A stretch of DNA of 64,000 nucleotides from Ekhidna sp051379705 (GTDB lineage: Bacteria > Bacteroidota > Bacteroidia > Cytophagales > Cyclobacteriaceae). The stretch covers positions 2,604,001 to 2,668,000 of the forward strand of contig NZ_CP179868.1 in assembly GCF_051379705.1 (NCBI RefSeq), in the 5' to 3' direction. The notes under the pieces are model-generated. The model saw only the letters and a list, made by a program, of their open reading frames with translations. It searched no databases and was not told where the DNA came from. The translations under genes were made by a program, and so were the position numbers. Positions 43,504-53,442 of the stretch are shown in pieces; the first letter of the stretch is position 1, and each line of letters starts with the position of its first letter.

Positions 43504-46152
43504 GTGAGAGTTTTTTTACAATTTTTCTTACTCTTAATTGCTTATTCGGCTGTATCTCAGCAGCCCGAAAAAGGCTCATTCATTTCTCTGCTGGACTCTT
43601 TGGAGACGCATTCTGACTACAAATTATTTTATAAAGACCAGTGGATTCAGGGTATAACCTATACTCCCAAAGAAGCAGACATTCAGGTGCTATTGAATCG
43701 AATTGCCAATGAAAACGGGCTTTCTGTTGTCATCCGGGAGAGTTACATCATCATCATTCCGAAAAATCCGATGCTCTATGTAGATGAGAAAAATCTTATC
43801 GATCAATATGGCGATAATGTCATAGTGATTGATTCGGGACCAACCACTGACAAAATCTGTGAGGTGATTTTGAAGACTGTAAACGGAACAGATCAATCGC
43901 AGTTAATTGGTGTGCAGGTATTTTTAGAAGAGCTTGAAGAGGGAAACACTTCAGACGCTAATGGTGAAGTAATATTTCGCGTACCACCGGGCCTCTATAC
44001 AATTAAGTCTTCTTATTTAGGTTTTAGCGATTCAGAATTTAAGATTTTGGTGAAATCCAATGGAGAAGCAAACATCGATTTATTTGAATCATTGACTCAG
44101 TTGGCAGAAGTCACAGTGAGCGCCAACAGGGTAGAAGAAAATGTAGAAGGAGCTAAAATGGGGACAAATACCATCTCAATGGAGATTGTAAAAAAATTAC
44201 CTTCACTGTATGGAGAGGTTGATGTGATCAAAAGTGTGACGCTCCTTCCCGGAGTCTCAACCGGTGGAGAAGGCACACAGGGCTTCAATGTAAGAGGTTC
44301 AGATAATGATCAGAACCTATTGCTTTTGGATGGCTCTACCATTTACAATTCATCGCATCTTTTTGGTTTCTTTTCCAATATTAACTCTGAGGTTATTGGC
44401 TCGGCTACTCTATACAAGAGTGGGATACCGGCTTATTTTGGTGAAAGAGCCTCATCTGTTTTTGACATAAGCTCAAAAGAACCGTCTTTTACTAAACCCT
44501 CACTTGGTTTAGGCATTGGGTTGATTTCAAGTAAGATTTCCGCTGAGGTTCCCTTGATAAAGAATAAAAGCAGCCTACTTGTGGCCGGCAGAATATCTTA
44601 TACTTCATGGATATTAAAAAGGCAAAAGAATATACAGGTAAGTAAAAGCGAAGGACAATTCAATGATTTCAATGCTAAATGGTCGACTAGAATAGGAAGT
44701 TCTGACAAAGTTTCTATATCAGGCTATCGCAGCTTTGATGAATTCAAATTTCAGTCAGACACCTCCTATAGTTGGATTTCCACTTCCTTCAATTTGAATT
44801 GGGACCATTTTTTTAATCAGAATCTATCAACTCGTCTGATTGCAGGAATCTCAGAGTATTCTTTTTTAATTAATGGACAGGCTCCAGACATGAACTATCG
44901 GCTGAAAAATGGCATCAAAGATCAGTCAATAGAAGCAAAAGTTTTTTGGGAGCCTCGCTCCAATATTAAGTTGACAACTGGATATAAACTATCTAACCAA
45001 ACCATTGATCCCGGGACTTTCGAATCTCAAGCTGACGTACTAGCAGGTATGGATACTCCGCAACAAGAGCAGTTGAGAGTCCATGCTATCTATGGCCACA
45101 ATGAGCATGAGCTCTCGAATGATCGCATTTCTTTGGAGTATGGCCTGAGAGTAAACCTCTATCAATATTTAGGTCAGCGAGAGGTTGGTATATATGAGGA
45201 TGGTAGTGCTAGAACACCAGAATCATTGGAATCTACACGATTCTATTCACCAGGTGAAGTGATTGCGGATCAATTCAATTTTGAGCCCAGACTATCGGTT
45301 GGCTATAAGCTCAATTCACAAAACAGTGTCAAACTGAGCTTTAATAGAATGCATCAATACATCCATTCATTATCCAATTCAAGTTCAATCACCCCGATTG
45401 AAGTATGGAAGGCGAGTGATACATTCTATGAACCATTCAGAAACGATCAAGTATCAGTTGGCTTCTTTAGAAATAGTAAGAACGGAGCTTTTGAAACGTC
45501 ATTTGAAATCTATTATCGAAAGCTTGAAAACATCATTGATTACAAAAATGCAACAACCATTTTCTTGAATTCCTTTCCAGAGCAAGCAATTCTAAGCGGT
45601 GACGGAAGGGCACGCGGAGCTGAAGTTTTGGTGAAAAAAGTAAAAGGAAGATTGGTTGGTTGGATGAGTTACTCACTGTCGAAAACTGAGAAAAGAATTC
45701 AGGGCTTGCACGCTGACGAAACCATCAATGGAGGAAAGTATTATCCTTCTGAAAATGACAGGCCTCATAAGTTTGTATTGGCTACCAACTATCAACTAGA
45801 TAAGAGACTTCAACTCGGGATGAATTTTACGTATAACTCCGGAATACCATTCACCGGCCCTGATGTGAAGTATATTTCTAACGGAGTGCTGGTCACTCAT
45901 TTCTCCGAACGAAATCAATACCGGATCCCAGATTATCATAGACTCGACATCTCGCTCACGCTAGAAGAGTCAAACAAGAAAGATAAAAAGCTAAAAGGGC
46001 GATGGATTCTATCCTTCTACAATGTTTACGGTAGAAGAAATGCATATTCCGTTTTTATTGGCGAAAGGGCGACCAGCTCGCCTACTGCTTATAAGCTGTC
46101 GGTACTCGGCCGAATGTTTCCCTCCATTTCATACAACTTGAGAATTAACTGA
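43504..46152 (+). CDS. TonB-dependent receptor with STN and CarboxypepD_reg domains
   Basis: An outer-membrane receptor of 882 residues from the GTG at 43504, which gives a good signal peptide (MRVFLQFFLLLIAYSAVSQQ). An ATG 96 bases upstream adds no conserved sequence. A secretin/TonB N-terminal (STN) domain lies at about 27-95, then a carboxypeptidase-like beta domain (150-225). The plug follows from about 230 (LPSLYGEVDVIKSV, GFNVRGSDNDQNLLLLDG), and a C-terminal 22-strand barrel completes it. The substrate is unknown. STN domains usually signal to a FecR-type anti-sigma factor, but none is adjacent. It forms an operon with the DUF4249 gene. Confidence 0.92.
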   Translation: MRVFLQFFLLLIAYSAVSQQPEKGSFISLLDSLETHSDYKLFYKDQWIQGITYTPKEADIQVLLNRIANENGLSVVIRESYIIIIPKNPMLYVDEKNLIDQYGDNVIVIDSGPTTDKICEVILKTVNGTDQSQLIGVQVFLEELEEGNTSDANGEVIFRVPPGLYTIKSSYLGFSDSEFKILVKSNGEANIDLFESLTQLAEVTVSANRVEENVEGAKMGTNTISMEIVKKLPSLYGEVDVIKSVTLLPGVSTGGEGTQGFNVRGSDNDQNLLLLDGSTIYNSSHLFGFFSNINSEVIGSATLYKSGIPAYFGERASSVFDISSKEPSFTKPSLGLGIGLISSKISAEVPLIKNKSSLLVAGRISYTSWILKRQKNIQVSKSEGQFNDFNAKWSTRIGSSDKVSISGYRSFDEFKFQSDTSYSWISTSFNLNWDHFFNQNLSTRLIAGISEYSFLINGQAPDMNYRLKNGIKDQSIEAKVFWEPRSNIKLTTGYKLSNQTIDPGTFESQADVLAGMDTPQQEQLRVHAIYGHNEHELSNDRISLEYGLRVNLYQYLGQREVGIYEDGSARTPESLESTRFYSPGEVIADQFNFEPRLSVGYKLNSQNSVKLSFNRMHQYIHSLSNSSSITPIEVWKASDTFYEPFRNDQVSVGFFRNSKNGAFETSFEIYYRKLENIIDYKNATTIFLNSFPEQAILSGDGRARGAEVLVKKVKGRLVGWMSYSLSKTEKRIQGLHADETINGGKYYPSENDRPHKFVLATNYQLDKRLQLGMNFTYNSGIPFTGPDVKYISNGVLVTHFSERNQYRIPDYHRLDISLTLEESNKKDKKLKGRWILSFYNVYGRRNAYSVFIGERATSSPTAYKLSVLGRMFPSISYNLRIN

Positions 46153-47186
46153 TGCGACGATATTTGAAATATATCTTCTTCATTTTTGTTGGATGCCAGG
46201 AGCCAATCGAACTAGACTTTCAGTCCACGGATGAATACTTGGTCATTGATGGATTCATTACCGACGATAATGGCCCGCACGTAGTGAATATCTCAAAATC
46301 ACAACCTTTCACAAATGATGAAATAGTCATATTTGAAAAGGTGCAAAATGCCGTAGTTACAATTACCGATGACTTAGGAAATGTGACTAATCTTAACAGA
46401 TCAGAACCCGGAAGGTATGAAACTCCATTTTTCTTCAGTGGACAAGTAGGACGATCCTATACGCTGACGGTGGATATAGAGGAAAATACTTTTCAGTCAA
46501 CACCTCAGCTTATTCCAACAAAATCAAGTTTTAGTTCAGTATACTTTCAACAAAGTGTAAGAGAAACAATCACAGATGATGGCGTTGTTTTAAGAAATCC
46601 CACGGTAGAATTTTTGTGTGATGTGGATTATGCAACTCAAAATAGCTATGCTGCGATAAGCTGGGAAAGCACCTATGAGTACAAAACAGTGTTGACTCAA
46701 ACACCTTATGATTGCTACATTGATGGACAGAATAACGGTTTTTCGAGTGTCCTAACAAATGAATCGGTGAACGTTGTATCTACCTCCGAAGTGACTGTTG
46801 GGGAGCTATTGTTTGACGTTAGATTCAAATCTGCATTTTCCTTAAATGCAATCCTCTACAGTATGTCAGAGGAAGCTCATGATTTCCATTTTAAAATCAA
46901 TCAGCAGCGAAGTTCTACCGGTTCCGTGTTTGATCCTCAACCATTCCAAATATTTGGAAACATCCGGAATGTCGCTAATTCTAATCAAACGGTGCTTGGA
47001 TATTTTGGGGCATACGGAAAAGAGGAATCAAGAATTTTTGTTTATCCGTCGAACGTAGATGCACCTGAGCCTTTTGACATTTGTAGTAGAGTTGGTGGAC
47101 CTGGGTTTCCACCGAATTATTGCTTCGATTGCGCAAGCTTTCCAGGAGCATATACCCAGCGACCACTTTACTGGGAAGATCAATGA
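46152..47186 (+). CDS. DUF4249 family lipoprotein
   Basis: A predicted lipoprotein of 344 residues. The N-terminus MRRYLKYIFFIFVGCQEP has a lipobox at FVGC (Cys15), followed by the DUF4249 signature DEYLVIDGFITDDNGPHVVNIS. The domain is rich in beta strands, and a Cys cluster lies near the C-terminus (ICSRVGG...NYCFDCASF). DUF4249 proteins are nearly always encoded next to a TonB-dependent receptor and probably sit on its outer face, but their function is not established. The start overlaps the receptor's stop by one base. Confidence 0.9.
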   Translation: MRRYLKYIFFIFVGCQEPIELDFQSTDEYLVIDGFITDDNGPHVVNISKSQPFTNDEIVIFEKVQNAVVTITDDLGNVTNLNRSEPGRYETPFFFSGQVGRSYTLTVDIEENTFQSTPQLIPTKSSFSSVYFQQSVRETITDDGVVLRNPTVEFLCDVDYATQNSYAAISWESTYEYKTVLTQTPYDCYIDGQNNGFSSVLTNESVNVVSTSEVTVGELLFDVRFKSAFSLNAILYSMSEEAHDFHFKINQQRSSTGSVFDPQPFQIFGNIRNVANSNQTVLGYFGAYGKEESRIFVYPSNVDAPEPFDICSRVGGPGFPPNYCFDCASFPGAYTQRPLYWEDQ

Positions 47187-48691
47187 AAGCAGTTTTCACT
47201 ACTATATTATTTGTTGCCGTGTTATTGGTGCGGGCGCAGGGGCAGTATCATCTCATTACTGATCAATCATTTTATTTCTCAGGTGAGGAGATGAACGTTA
47301 ATGTATTAAAAAGTGGCGCAGATAATTCTGAGGTCATCACTATGATGATGTGTCATGGAGGCCAATCCATTATCCAGGGGAACGTGCAAATGCAGGATGG
47401 CATTGCGACGCTGAGGTTTCAACTACCTGAAAAACTAAGTTCCAGAGTTTATTCTCTTCAAATATGGAATCAGTATGAGAGCATTGGATCCATACCTATT
47501 CGTATCAATAAGCGAGATGATGAAAACCCTACGAAAGAAATAATTGACATCAATAATGAGGATAGTGATTTTATAGCGGTTGAGCTGAGCGATACATTGG
47601 GGACTGCACAAACAGCGATTGCGAAAATCACCTCATCGAATACATTTGAGTGGTCAACCATGAACGTATCGATAACCAACAGGAGACCAAAATCCCACGT
47701 GCTATCGACAGGCAAACCACGGTCTGAAGAAAGTAGAAAAGAAGGTCTAGCAGTTCGAGGTTTTATAAAAGATGTAGATGGTAATTTGCTGACTCGGCAT
47801 TCTTTCATGATGGTGGTGCCGATGGTAAATGATTTTTATACAGGGCAAAGCGATGATGAAGGATACTTCGAGCTGGATGTAGATGTCTCGCTTCCTTTCT
47901 TTGATGCGGTATTTCTTTCACTCTCTCCGCAGATTCATCATAAGATTCAGGTTGATCTAGAATCCTTCGGATGTAATGAAGCTGCTCTACAGAGTTCTGA
48001 GACTGTATCAGCAAAAAGAGAACTAGTGAATACAGTCATAAATGACGCATTTAGTCCATTGGATTTTACGGACATCAATTCGGATGAAGTAGTCAATTAC
48101 AGCCAATTTTATGATAGGCAGGTACGACCTGCAGAATTCACCTCAGGCACTATGTTTCAGGTGTTCAATGATATCGTTCCAAAAGTTCATGTTAGAAAAA
48201 ATACCTTTGGAATGTATGCGCTTGAGAGTACGACAAAACTCAAGGTTCCACCTTTGATCTTTATCAATGGAATTCCTACCTATGATTACGATTTTGTTTT
48301 GGACATAGAGGTAGATCAAGTTGAGTCAATAGGAGTGATTGCTTCATTTAAGAAGCTGAGAACATATTTTCAGGCCGGCAATGGCGGACTTATTGAAATC
48401 AACACGGTGGATAAAGATTTGATGCCTCCTGCTTCAGGGAATATTGTGCGATTAAAAGGAATCGATAAACCGCTCACAGAGGAAGTAGAAATTAATGGAG
48501 GTGAGGTATCCTTTTCATCCCTATTACTTTACAAACCCAGTGTACAATTAAAAAAAGGAGATTCAACATCGATTTCGTTCCATACTTCCCTAGAGTCAGG
48601 CAACTATTATTTCAATGTAACTGGAGTTACCGACGGTGGAGCTGTCTTTCATCAGTCCGTGCCGTTTGTCATTATCCAAGCAAATCAATGA
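47183..48691 (+). CDS. MG2-like secreted protein with a TonB-plug-like C-terminal part
   Basis: A 502-residue protein starting at the ATG at 47183, which overlaps the DUF4249 stop (ATGA). The signal peptide runs to about residue 20 (VLLVRAQG). The first domain (YHLITDQSFYFSGEEMNVNV) resembles the macroglobulin MG2 domain common in Bacteroidota surface proteins. A CarboxypepD-like stretch lies near 195-270 (VRGFIKDVDGNLL). A segment near 385-440 (PPLIFINGIPTYDYD, then QVESIGV and GGLIEI) resembles a receptor plug without a barrel. The function is unknown. Its place suggests a partner of the receptor at 43504. Confidence 0.65.
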   Translation: MKAVFTTILFVAVLLVRAQGQYHLITDQSFYFSGEEMNVNVLKSGADNSEVITMMMCHGGQSIIQGNVQMQDGIATLRFQLPEKLSSRVYSLQIWNQYESIGSIPIRINKRDDENPTKEIIDINNEDSDFIAVELSDTLGTAQTAIAKITSSNTFEWSTMNVSITNRRPKSHVLSTGKPRSEESRKEGLAVRGFIKDVDGNLLTRHSFMMVVPMVNDFYTGQSDDEGYFELDVDVSLPFFDAVFLSLSPQIHHKIQVDLESFGCNEAALQSSETVSAKRELVNTVINDAFSPLDFTDINSDEVVNYSQFYDRQVRPAEFTSGTMFQVFNDIVPKVHVRKNTFGMYALESTTKLKVPPLIFINGIPTYDYDFVLDIEVDQVESIGVIASFKKLRTYFQAGNGGLIEINTVDKDLMPPASGNIVRLKGIDKPLTEEVEINGGEVSFSSLLLYKPSVQLKKGDSTSISFHTSLESGNYYFNVTGVTDGGAVFHQSVPFVIIQANQ

Positions 48692-49148
48692 TTTGAGTTA
48701 GGAAGGTTTTATCAGTTTCATCAAAATCGCTTAGCTGATCACTATCTACATCTAACACACCAATGACTTTACCTTCTTTTCGAATCGGTATTACAATCTC
48801 TGATTTTGAAGCAGAAGCACAGGCAATATGCCCGGGAAACTCATCCACATTTGGAACGATCAATGTCTGCTCTTGCTCCCAGCTAGCTCCACATACACCT
48901 TTTCCCTTTCGTATTCGTGTGCATGCTACAGGTCCTTGAAATGGACCAAGCACCAATTCATCTGCTGAATCTACAAGATAGAATCCTACCCAGAAGAAGC
49001 CCATTCCTTCCTTCAAAGCTGCTGCAATATTGGCTAGATTGGCAACAAGGTTTTGCTCACCATATAGCAGACCTTCTATCTGAGGAATCAGCGATTGGTA
49101 TCTTTTTTCTTTATCCGCATCTTGCAGGATGGTCAAATCTTCAGCCAT
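48672..49148 (-). CDS. msrC: Free methionine-(R)-sulfoxide reductase (GAF domain)
   Basis: A 158-residue GAF-domain enzyme reducing free methionine-R-sulfoxide. The three conserved cysteines are present in VACTRIRKGKGVCGASW and FPGHIACASASKSEIV, in the same arrangement as in E. coli fRMsr. It overlaps ribD by eight bases, so it is co-transcribed, and its 3' end overlaps the convergent MG2-like gene by 20 bases. Confidence 0.93.
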   Translation of the reverse strand: MAEDLTILQDADKEKRYQSLIPQIEGLLYGEQNLVANLANIAAALKEGMGFFWVGFYLVDSADELVLGPFQGPVACTRIRKGKGVCGASWEQEQTLIVPNVDEFPGHIACASASKSEIVIPIRKEGKVIGVLDVDSDQLSDFDETDKTFLTQIIDLLG

Positions 49149-50166
49149 GATTATTTCTATAGGTAATTAATTTATCGTTAAAAATCACTTCTTCTTCAGA
49201 AGCAATACCTTCTATTTTAGGTGCTGGAATACCACTTAAGAATGCTTCATCCGTGATAAATACCCGAGCTTCATCCCAACAATTTTCATTGATAAAAGAG
49301 TTCAAAACTTGAGAACCACCTTCTATGATTACAGACTGAATGTTTTGCTCATGCAGTTTTCGAAGGACACTCCATGGGTTGTTCATCTCCGTCTTGATCC
49401 ATTCGATGTTTTTCTTTTTTTCTTCTTTCAAAGAATTGAGGACAAGAGTAGGAGCGTCTTCGTTGAAAAGGTTGCTGGTCTTTTTTATTTCCAAATTGCT
49501 GTCAAGCAATATCCTGGTTGGATTACGACCGCTCCATTCACGTGCGGTTAGCGTCGGGTTGTCATAGTGCGCGGTATTCTTGCCCACAAGAATGGCATCT
49601 TCTTCGGTCCTCCATTTATGTACCAATTGTCGAGATGAAGAATTGCTGATCCATTTGGAGTCATAGTTTTCTCGAGCCACAAATCCATCCAAAGTTTGAG
49701 CCCATTTCAAGATCACATATGGACGCTGATTTTTTATTGAGGTGAAAAACCGTCGATTAAGGTGCTCTGCTTCGTCTTGTAAGACTCCCAGGCTTACTTC
49801 AATCCCGGCATTTTTTAGTTTCTCCATGCCTTTACCATCCACTTGATCAAATGGATCTCTGCAAGCGATAACTACTCGTTTTAGTTTTTTCTCAATTAAA
49901 AGATCGGCACAAGGAGGAGTTTTTCCATGATGAGCACATGGTTCTAGCGTTACGTACGCTGTACACGCCGGAAGTATGGATTGATCTTTGACGTCTTTTA
50001 TCGCATTGACTTCAGCATGAGCCTCGCCATACTTTTGATGATATCCTTCTCCGACAATTTTATCTTGATGCACGATGACACAGCCAACCATTGGGTTGGG
50101 CGAAACATGTCCCCGTCCGAGGGCAGCCAACTCAAGGGCTCGTTTCATATATAGACTATCATCCAT
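49141..50166 (-). CDS. ribD: Bifunctional riboflavin deaminase/reductase RibD
   Basis: A 341-residue bifunctional enzyme for the second and third steps of riboflavin synthesis. The N-terminal deaminase domain (1-145) has the zinc-binding HAEVNAI and EPCAHHGKTPPC motifs. The C-terminal reductase domain (about 147-341) has VILKWAQTLDGFVA and NPTRILLDS. It is divergent from prmC with a 20-base gap and overlaps msrC at its end. No other riboflavin genes are nearby. Confidence 0.95.
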   Translation of the reverse strand: MDDSLYMKRALELAALGRGHVSPNPMVGCVIVHQDKIVGEGYHQKYGEAHAEVNAIKDVKDQSILPACTAYVTLEPCAHHGKTPPCADLLIEKKLKRVVIACRDPFDQVDGKGMEKLKNAGIEVSLGVLQDEAEHLNRRFFTSIKNQRPYVILKWAQTLDGFVARENYDSKWISNSSSRQLVHKWRTEEDAILVGKNTAHYDNPTLTAREWSGRNPTRILLDSNLEIKKTSNLFNEDAPTLVLNSLKEEKKKNIEWIKTEMNNPWSVLRKLHEQNIQSVIIEGGSQVLNSFINENCWDEARVFITDEAFLSGIPAPKIEGIASEEEVIFNDKLITYRNNHG

Positions 50167-50186
50167 TGAATGTGTAGTTTCGCTTT

Positions 50187-51035
50187 GTGATGCAAAATGT
50201 CAAGCAAATCTGGCAAGAAACAGCGAAACAACTGGAAAAAATTTACGAACCACGCGAGGCAGAAAACATAAGTTACCTGCTTTTCGAGGATGTATTCAAT
50301 GTTACCAGAACTGATATACTAACCTCTGAATCAAAAAAGATATCGCAAAGTCAGCTTGATGAAATAGTAGATAGGCTGCTAAAAAGTGAGCCAATACAAT
50401 ATGTGACAGGAGTAGCTGATTTCTACAGCAGGAAGTTGTCCATAGCACAGGGAGCATTGATTCCCAGGCCGGAAACGGAGGAATTATGTGAGCTGATAAT
50501 TAAAGAAAATAGTATTGACCAGCCTCGAATCCTGGAGGTAGGTGTGGGGTCTGGCTGCATCGCTATCACACTTTCTTTGGAGCTGGGAGTAAAAGTGTTT
50601 GGTACTGATGTTTCTGAGGACGCTCTTGCTATCGCCGGGAAAAATATAGCCGCACTTGAATCAAGAGTAACTTTGCTTAAAAGTGACGTTCTAGCAGAAA
50701 ATCTACCTGTAGATGAGTTAGATATACTGGTAAGCAATCCACCATATATTCCTATGGCGGACCAACTTGAAATGAGAGAAAATGTACTGCAGTATGAGCC
50801 TGAGGTAGCACTCTTTGTGCCGAACCAGGATCCAATTATTTTCTACAAACGAATAGCGGAGGTCGGACTCAAAAGTTTAAAAAAAGGAGGGAAACTGTAT
50901 TTTGAGATACACGAAAAATATGCAGACCCAGTAGTGGAATACCTTGATAAAAAAGGATACAAAGCTATGCACATCCATAAGGATATGCATGGTAAGGATA
51001 GGATGGTCTCTGCTATAAATTCAACCAATACGTAA
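50187..51035 (+). CDS. prmC: Peptide chain release factor N5-glutamine methyltransferase
   Basis: A SAM-dependent methyltransferase of 282 residues acting on the GGQ glutamine of release factors. The N-terminal helical domain (1-75) is followed by a Rossmann fold. The SAM motif is ILEVGVGSGCIAITLS and the catalytic VSNPPYIPM motif follows. The start is GTG at 50187, with an ATG directly after it (50190). The 3' end overlaps the convergent DUF5916 gene by 23 bases. Confidence 0.94.
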   Translation: MMQNVKQIWQETAKQLEKIYEPREAENISYLLFEDVFNVTRTDILTSESKKISQSQLDEIVDRLLKSEPIQYVTGVADFYSRKLSIAQGALIPRPETEELCELIIKENSIDQPRILEVGVGSGCIAITLSLELGVKVFGTDVSEDALAIAGKNIAALESRVTLLKSDVLAENLPVDELDILVSNPPYIPMADQLEMRENVLQYEPEVALFVPNQDPIIFYKRIAEVGLKSLKKGGKLYFEIHEKYADPVVEYLDKKGYKAMHIHKDMHGKDRMVSAINSTNT

Positions 51036-53220
51036 GCTTAAATACTACCTGACGATTTTTGAGACCCAGATTATCCATCTCGTAATTGTCTGTGTATACG
51101 ATAAATAGATCGGACATTGGACGATACCTCCATTGGAACCGTGTGAAGAAGTTGTAATTCTCACTTTGCGAATTGAACTGAATGGCTGAGGTTAGAAACA
51201 TCGAATTTGAAAAACTGATTTGGGCGTTGGTTCTAAACAGATGCAAATTGGCTTGTCCGTATTCTCCGGGAAGATTCACCTTGTTGTAATTGTAGGTGAC
51301 ACTGAAGTTGCCCCATGGCTGTGTTCGGAAGTTTAGTGTAGTTGCACTGTTCCATCTTTCACCATTGAAGAACTCACCGTATTGAACCCGGAAGTTTAAA
51401 CCCAGCTTCTTTCTTCTGTCGGTATTGTAGTTTATCCAGTAAGTAGCAAAGTGATAATTTCCAACCGGAAGTGGGGAAAAGTCATCGCCAAGTAAAGAAG
51501 TCGGAACGGGGAGGTTTACCTCTCGATCCTGTGCTTGGAAATTGATGGACGATGTATTCTTAAAATCGAAATCATATGCATAGCCATGTGACCGCTCATT
51601 TAATCCTCCTCCGTCTGGGTTGAGCCATACCATGTGCCAGGTTCGTGGACCATGCTGGTTGATAACACCTGACTTAGGGAAAAAGCGGTAGACAGTCCAC
51701 GGATTTATACGTGTATATCCTCTTCTCTCTGTTTCTTCAGTTTCAGCATTGTAGTTTTCAATTCTTGGATTGAAGCCAAGCTCTGTGATGTAGTTTTCTC
51801 CTACCACATCAAATGTCCATCCGGCGCGTAATTTTCGGCTATTGTAGTTTCCGCCGAATCCATAAAAATGATTGTCTTTAAGATCTTCAGGTGTAAATGC
51901 GGTGTGATACCTTACTGTGTTGCCAAATTTCCCGTTGTTGGATAAGTAGGCAAACTCTAGTCCACCATTTCTGGCAAACTGGCCCTCAGCTAAATTCCCG
52001 CTTGCTTCTCTATTTATAAAAATGGCTTTGATTACTGATCGGTCGAGTACTTGCTGATGTACTGCCGCAACAGAGTAGTTTTGAGCGGCGATTGAATCAA
52101 ACTCATTCGTTTGAACATTTAGTACCCCGATCCTGGTTTTCTTAGACACGTTTCCTGTAAGTCTTGCACCATATAGAATAGGTACTTGCTCGCCATCTAT
52201 CAAGCCAATTCTACGGCTGAAAAATGGCGAAATCTGCCAGCTTCCGAAATTGGAAAAGATGTCCCCATTTTCAAGAAAGAAGTTTCTTCGCTCAGGGAAA
52301 AAGATGCTAAATCGTGACAGGTTAGTCACCTGTTGATCAACGTCCACATTAGAAAAGTCAGGATTAACCGTAAGGTCGAGATTTAGCGATCCGGTAATCG
52401 CTACTTTAGCATCCAGTCCTACATCAGAGCTTTTCTCGTAGCTTCTTTGTTCTTCTTCCTCAAAGTCTCGCTGCGTGCCACCAGACAAATACGGGATAAG
52501 AACCACTTTGCCACTTGCTTTTTTAGGGCTTTCATCCCAATCCAATGTGCCCATGAAGTTGAGATCTATACCTCCATAGTTAAGTGGAAACTGAGTCCAT
52601 GTGGAATAAATGTTTCGTTCCATGTCACCTCGTATGAAGTTGATTCCCCATTCAGATTGATTGGGAGCATATCGAAGTGTTTTAAAAGGTATTGCCATCT
52701 CCACAGTCCAGTGATCGGAATAGCTTCTGACCGTCGAATACCATTTGTTGTCCCAGTTTTGATCATACCGAGTTCTTGGCCCATTGACATTGAGCTGTGC
52801 TTCTATCTGTGAACCTCCTGCATTGACACCAAACATGAAGCCGTTTTGCCTATTATTCATCGGGTCGATTACCAACGTGAAGTTGTCGCTGTTCCAATGC
52901 CCGTCATCATCATCCCTACGTAGCGATTGCACTACGCGACTGCCGTTATCATAGCATATTGCCAGTATGTAGAGAAACTCATCATCGTAGGTGACTTTGA
53001 CATGAGTAAGGGCGTCGGCTTGTCCGGAATCTACAGGCCAATGGTTAATGAAATTGGGAATGTGATTGACACTTGTCCAAGCCGGATCATTTTCATCACC
53101 GTCTATGTTTATTGCCACTTTGCTTTTGTTGATGGAGTAGCGAAAGTCCTGGCGAGTCTCCTGAGCTATGATCTGTGCGGAAATAAGCAAAGCAAGAATT
53201 GACAAAATTAGCTTGGACAT
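51013..53220 (-). CDS. DUF5916 protein with CBM9-like domain (outer membrane)
   Basis: A 735-residue exported protein with a signal peptide (MSKLILSILALLISAQIIAQ). A CBM9-like beta-sandwich (about 30-215) carries INIDGDENDPAWTSV and DNFTLVIDPMNNR. The DUF5916 region follows (from about 240), rich in amphipathic beta strands and ending in Leu/Tyr-rich strands, so an outer-membrane barrel is likely. The motif DLTVNPDFSNVDVDQQVTN (about 286-304) is strongly conserved in DUF5916. The function is unknown; a carbohydrate or surface role is inferred from the CBM9-like part. The upstream gap to the LytS gene holds no second gene. Confidence 0.88.
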   Translation of the reverse strand: MSKLILSILALLISAQIIAQETRQDFRYSINKSKVAINIDGDENDPAWTSVNHIPNFINHWPVDSGQADALTHVKVTYDDEFLYILAICYDNGSRVVQSLRRDDDDGHWNSDNFTLVIDPMNNRQNGFMFGVNAGGSQIEAQLNVNGPRTRYDQNWDNKWYSTVRSYSDHWTVEMAIPFKTLRYAPNQSEWGINFIRGDMERNIYSTWTQFPLNYGGIDLNFMGTLDWDESPKKASGKVVLIPYLSGGTQRDFEEEEQRSYEKSSDVGLDAKVAITGSLNLDLTVNPDFSNVDVDQQVTNLSRFSIFFPERRNFFLENGDIFSNFGSWQISPFFSRRIGLIDGEQVPILYGARLTGNVSKKTRIGVLNVQTNEFDSIAAQNYSVAAVHQQVLDRSVIKAIFINREASGNLAEGQFARNGGLEFAYLSNNGKFGNTVRYHTAFTPEDLKDNHFYGFGGNYNSRKLRAGWTFDVVGENYITELGFNPRIENYNAETEETERRGYTRINPWTVYRFFPKSGVINQHGPRTWHMVWLNPDGGGLNERSHGYAYDFDFKNTSSINFQAQDREVNLPVPTSLLGDDFSPLPVGNYHFATYWINYNTDRRKKLGLNFRVQYGEFFNGERWNSATTLNFRTQPWGNFSVTYNYNKVNLPGEYGQANLHLFRTNAQISFSNSMFLTSAIQFNSQSENYNFFTRFQWRYRPMSDLFIVYTDNYEMDNLGLKNRQVVFKLTYWLNL

Positions 53221-53353
53221 GGTAGTTGAGTTTGAGTTCGTATACCCGCATGCTGATGCTTAGTTGTCCTATTGACTGCTTTTTAGCTGTACACCCGAAA
53301 CCACCTTGTGTAGTGCACATTTAATATGTCTAATGCAGCTTAGGGGTGCTTGT

Positions 53354-53384
53354 TGGTTGTTTGGCAGAATTGGATGGTTGTTTG
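53354..53384 (+). promoter_or_regulatory. Direct repeats with 21-base spacing, possible LytTR-regulator site
   Basis: TGGTTGTTTG occurs exactly at 53354-53363 and 53375-53384, so the repeats are in phase two helical turns apart. They end 33 bases before the -7 box of the LytS/LytTR pair. LytTR regulators such as AgrA bind two short direct repeats about 21 bases apart, so autoregulation is plausible. Confidence 0.4.
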
Positions 53385-53416
53385 TCGATCTGGAATCAGA
53401 TTTGAAACGGAATTCA

Positions 53417-53424
53417 TAAGTTTG
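53417..53424 (+). promoter_or_regulatory. Bacteroidota -7 promoter element of the LytS/LytTR pair
   Basis: TAAGTTTG matches TAnnTTTG, 18 bases before the ATG at 53443. It lies downstream of the direct repeats at 53354-53384. Confidence 0.5.
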
Positions 53425-53442
53425 GGCGTTTAGGTATGAATT

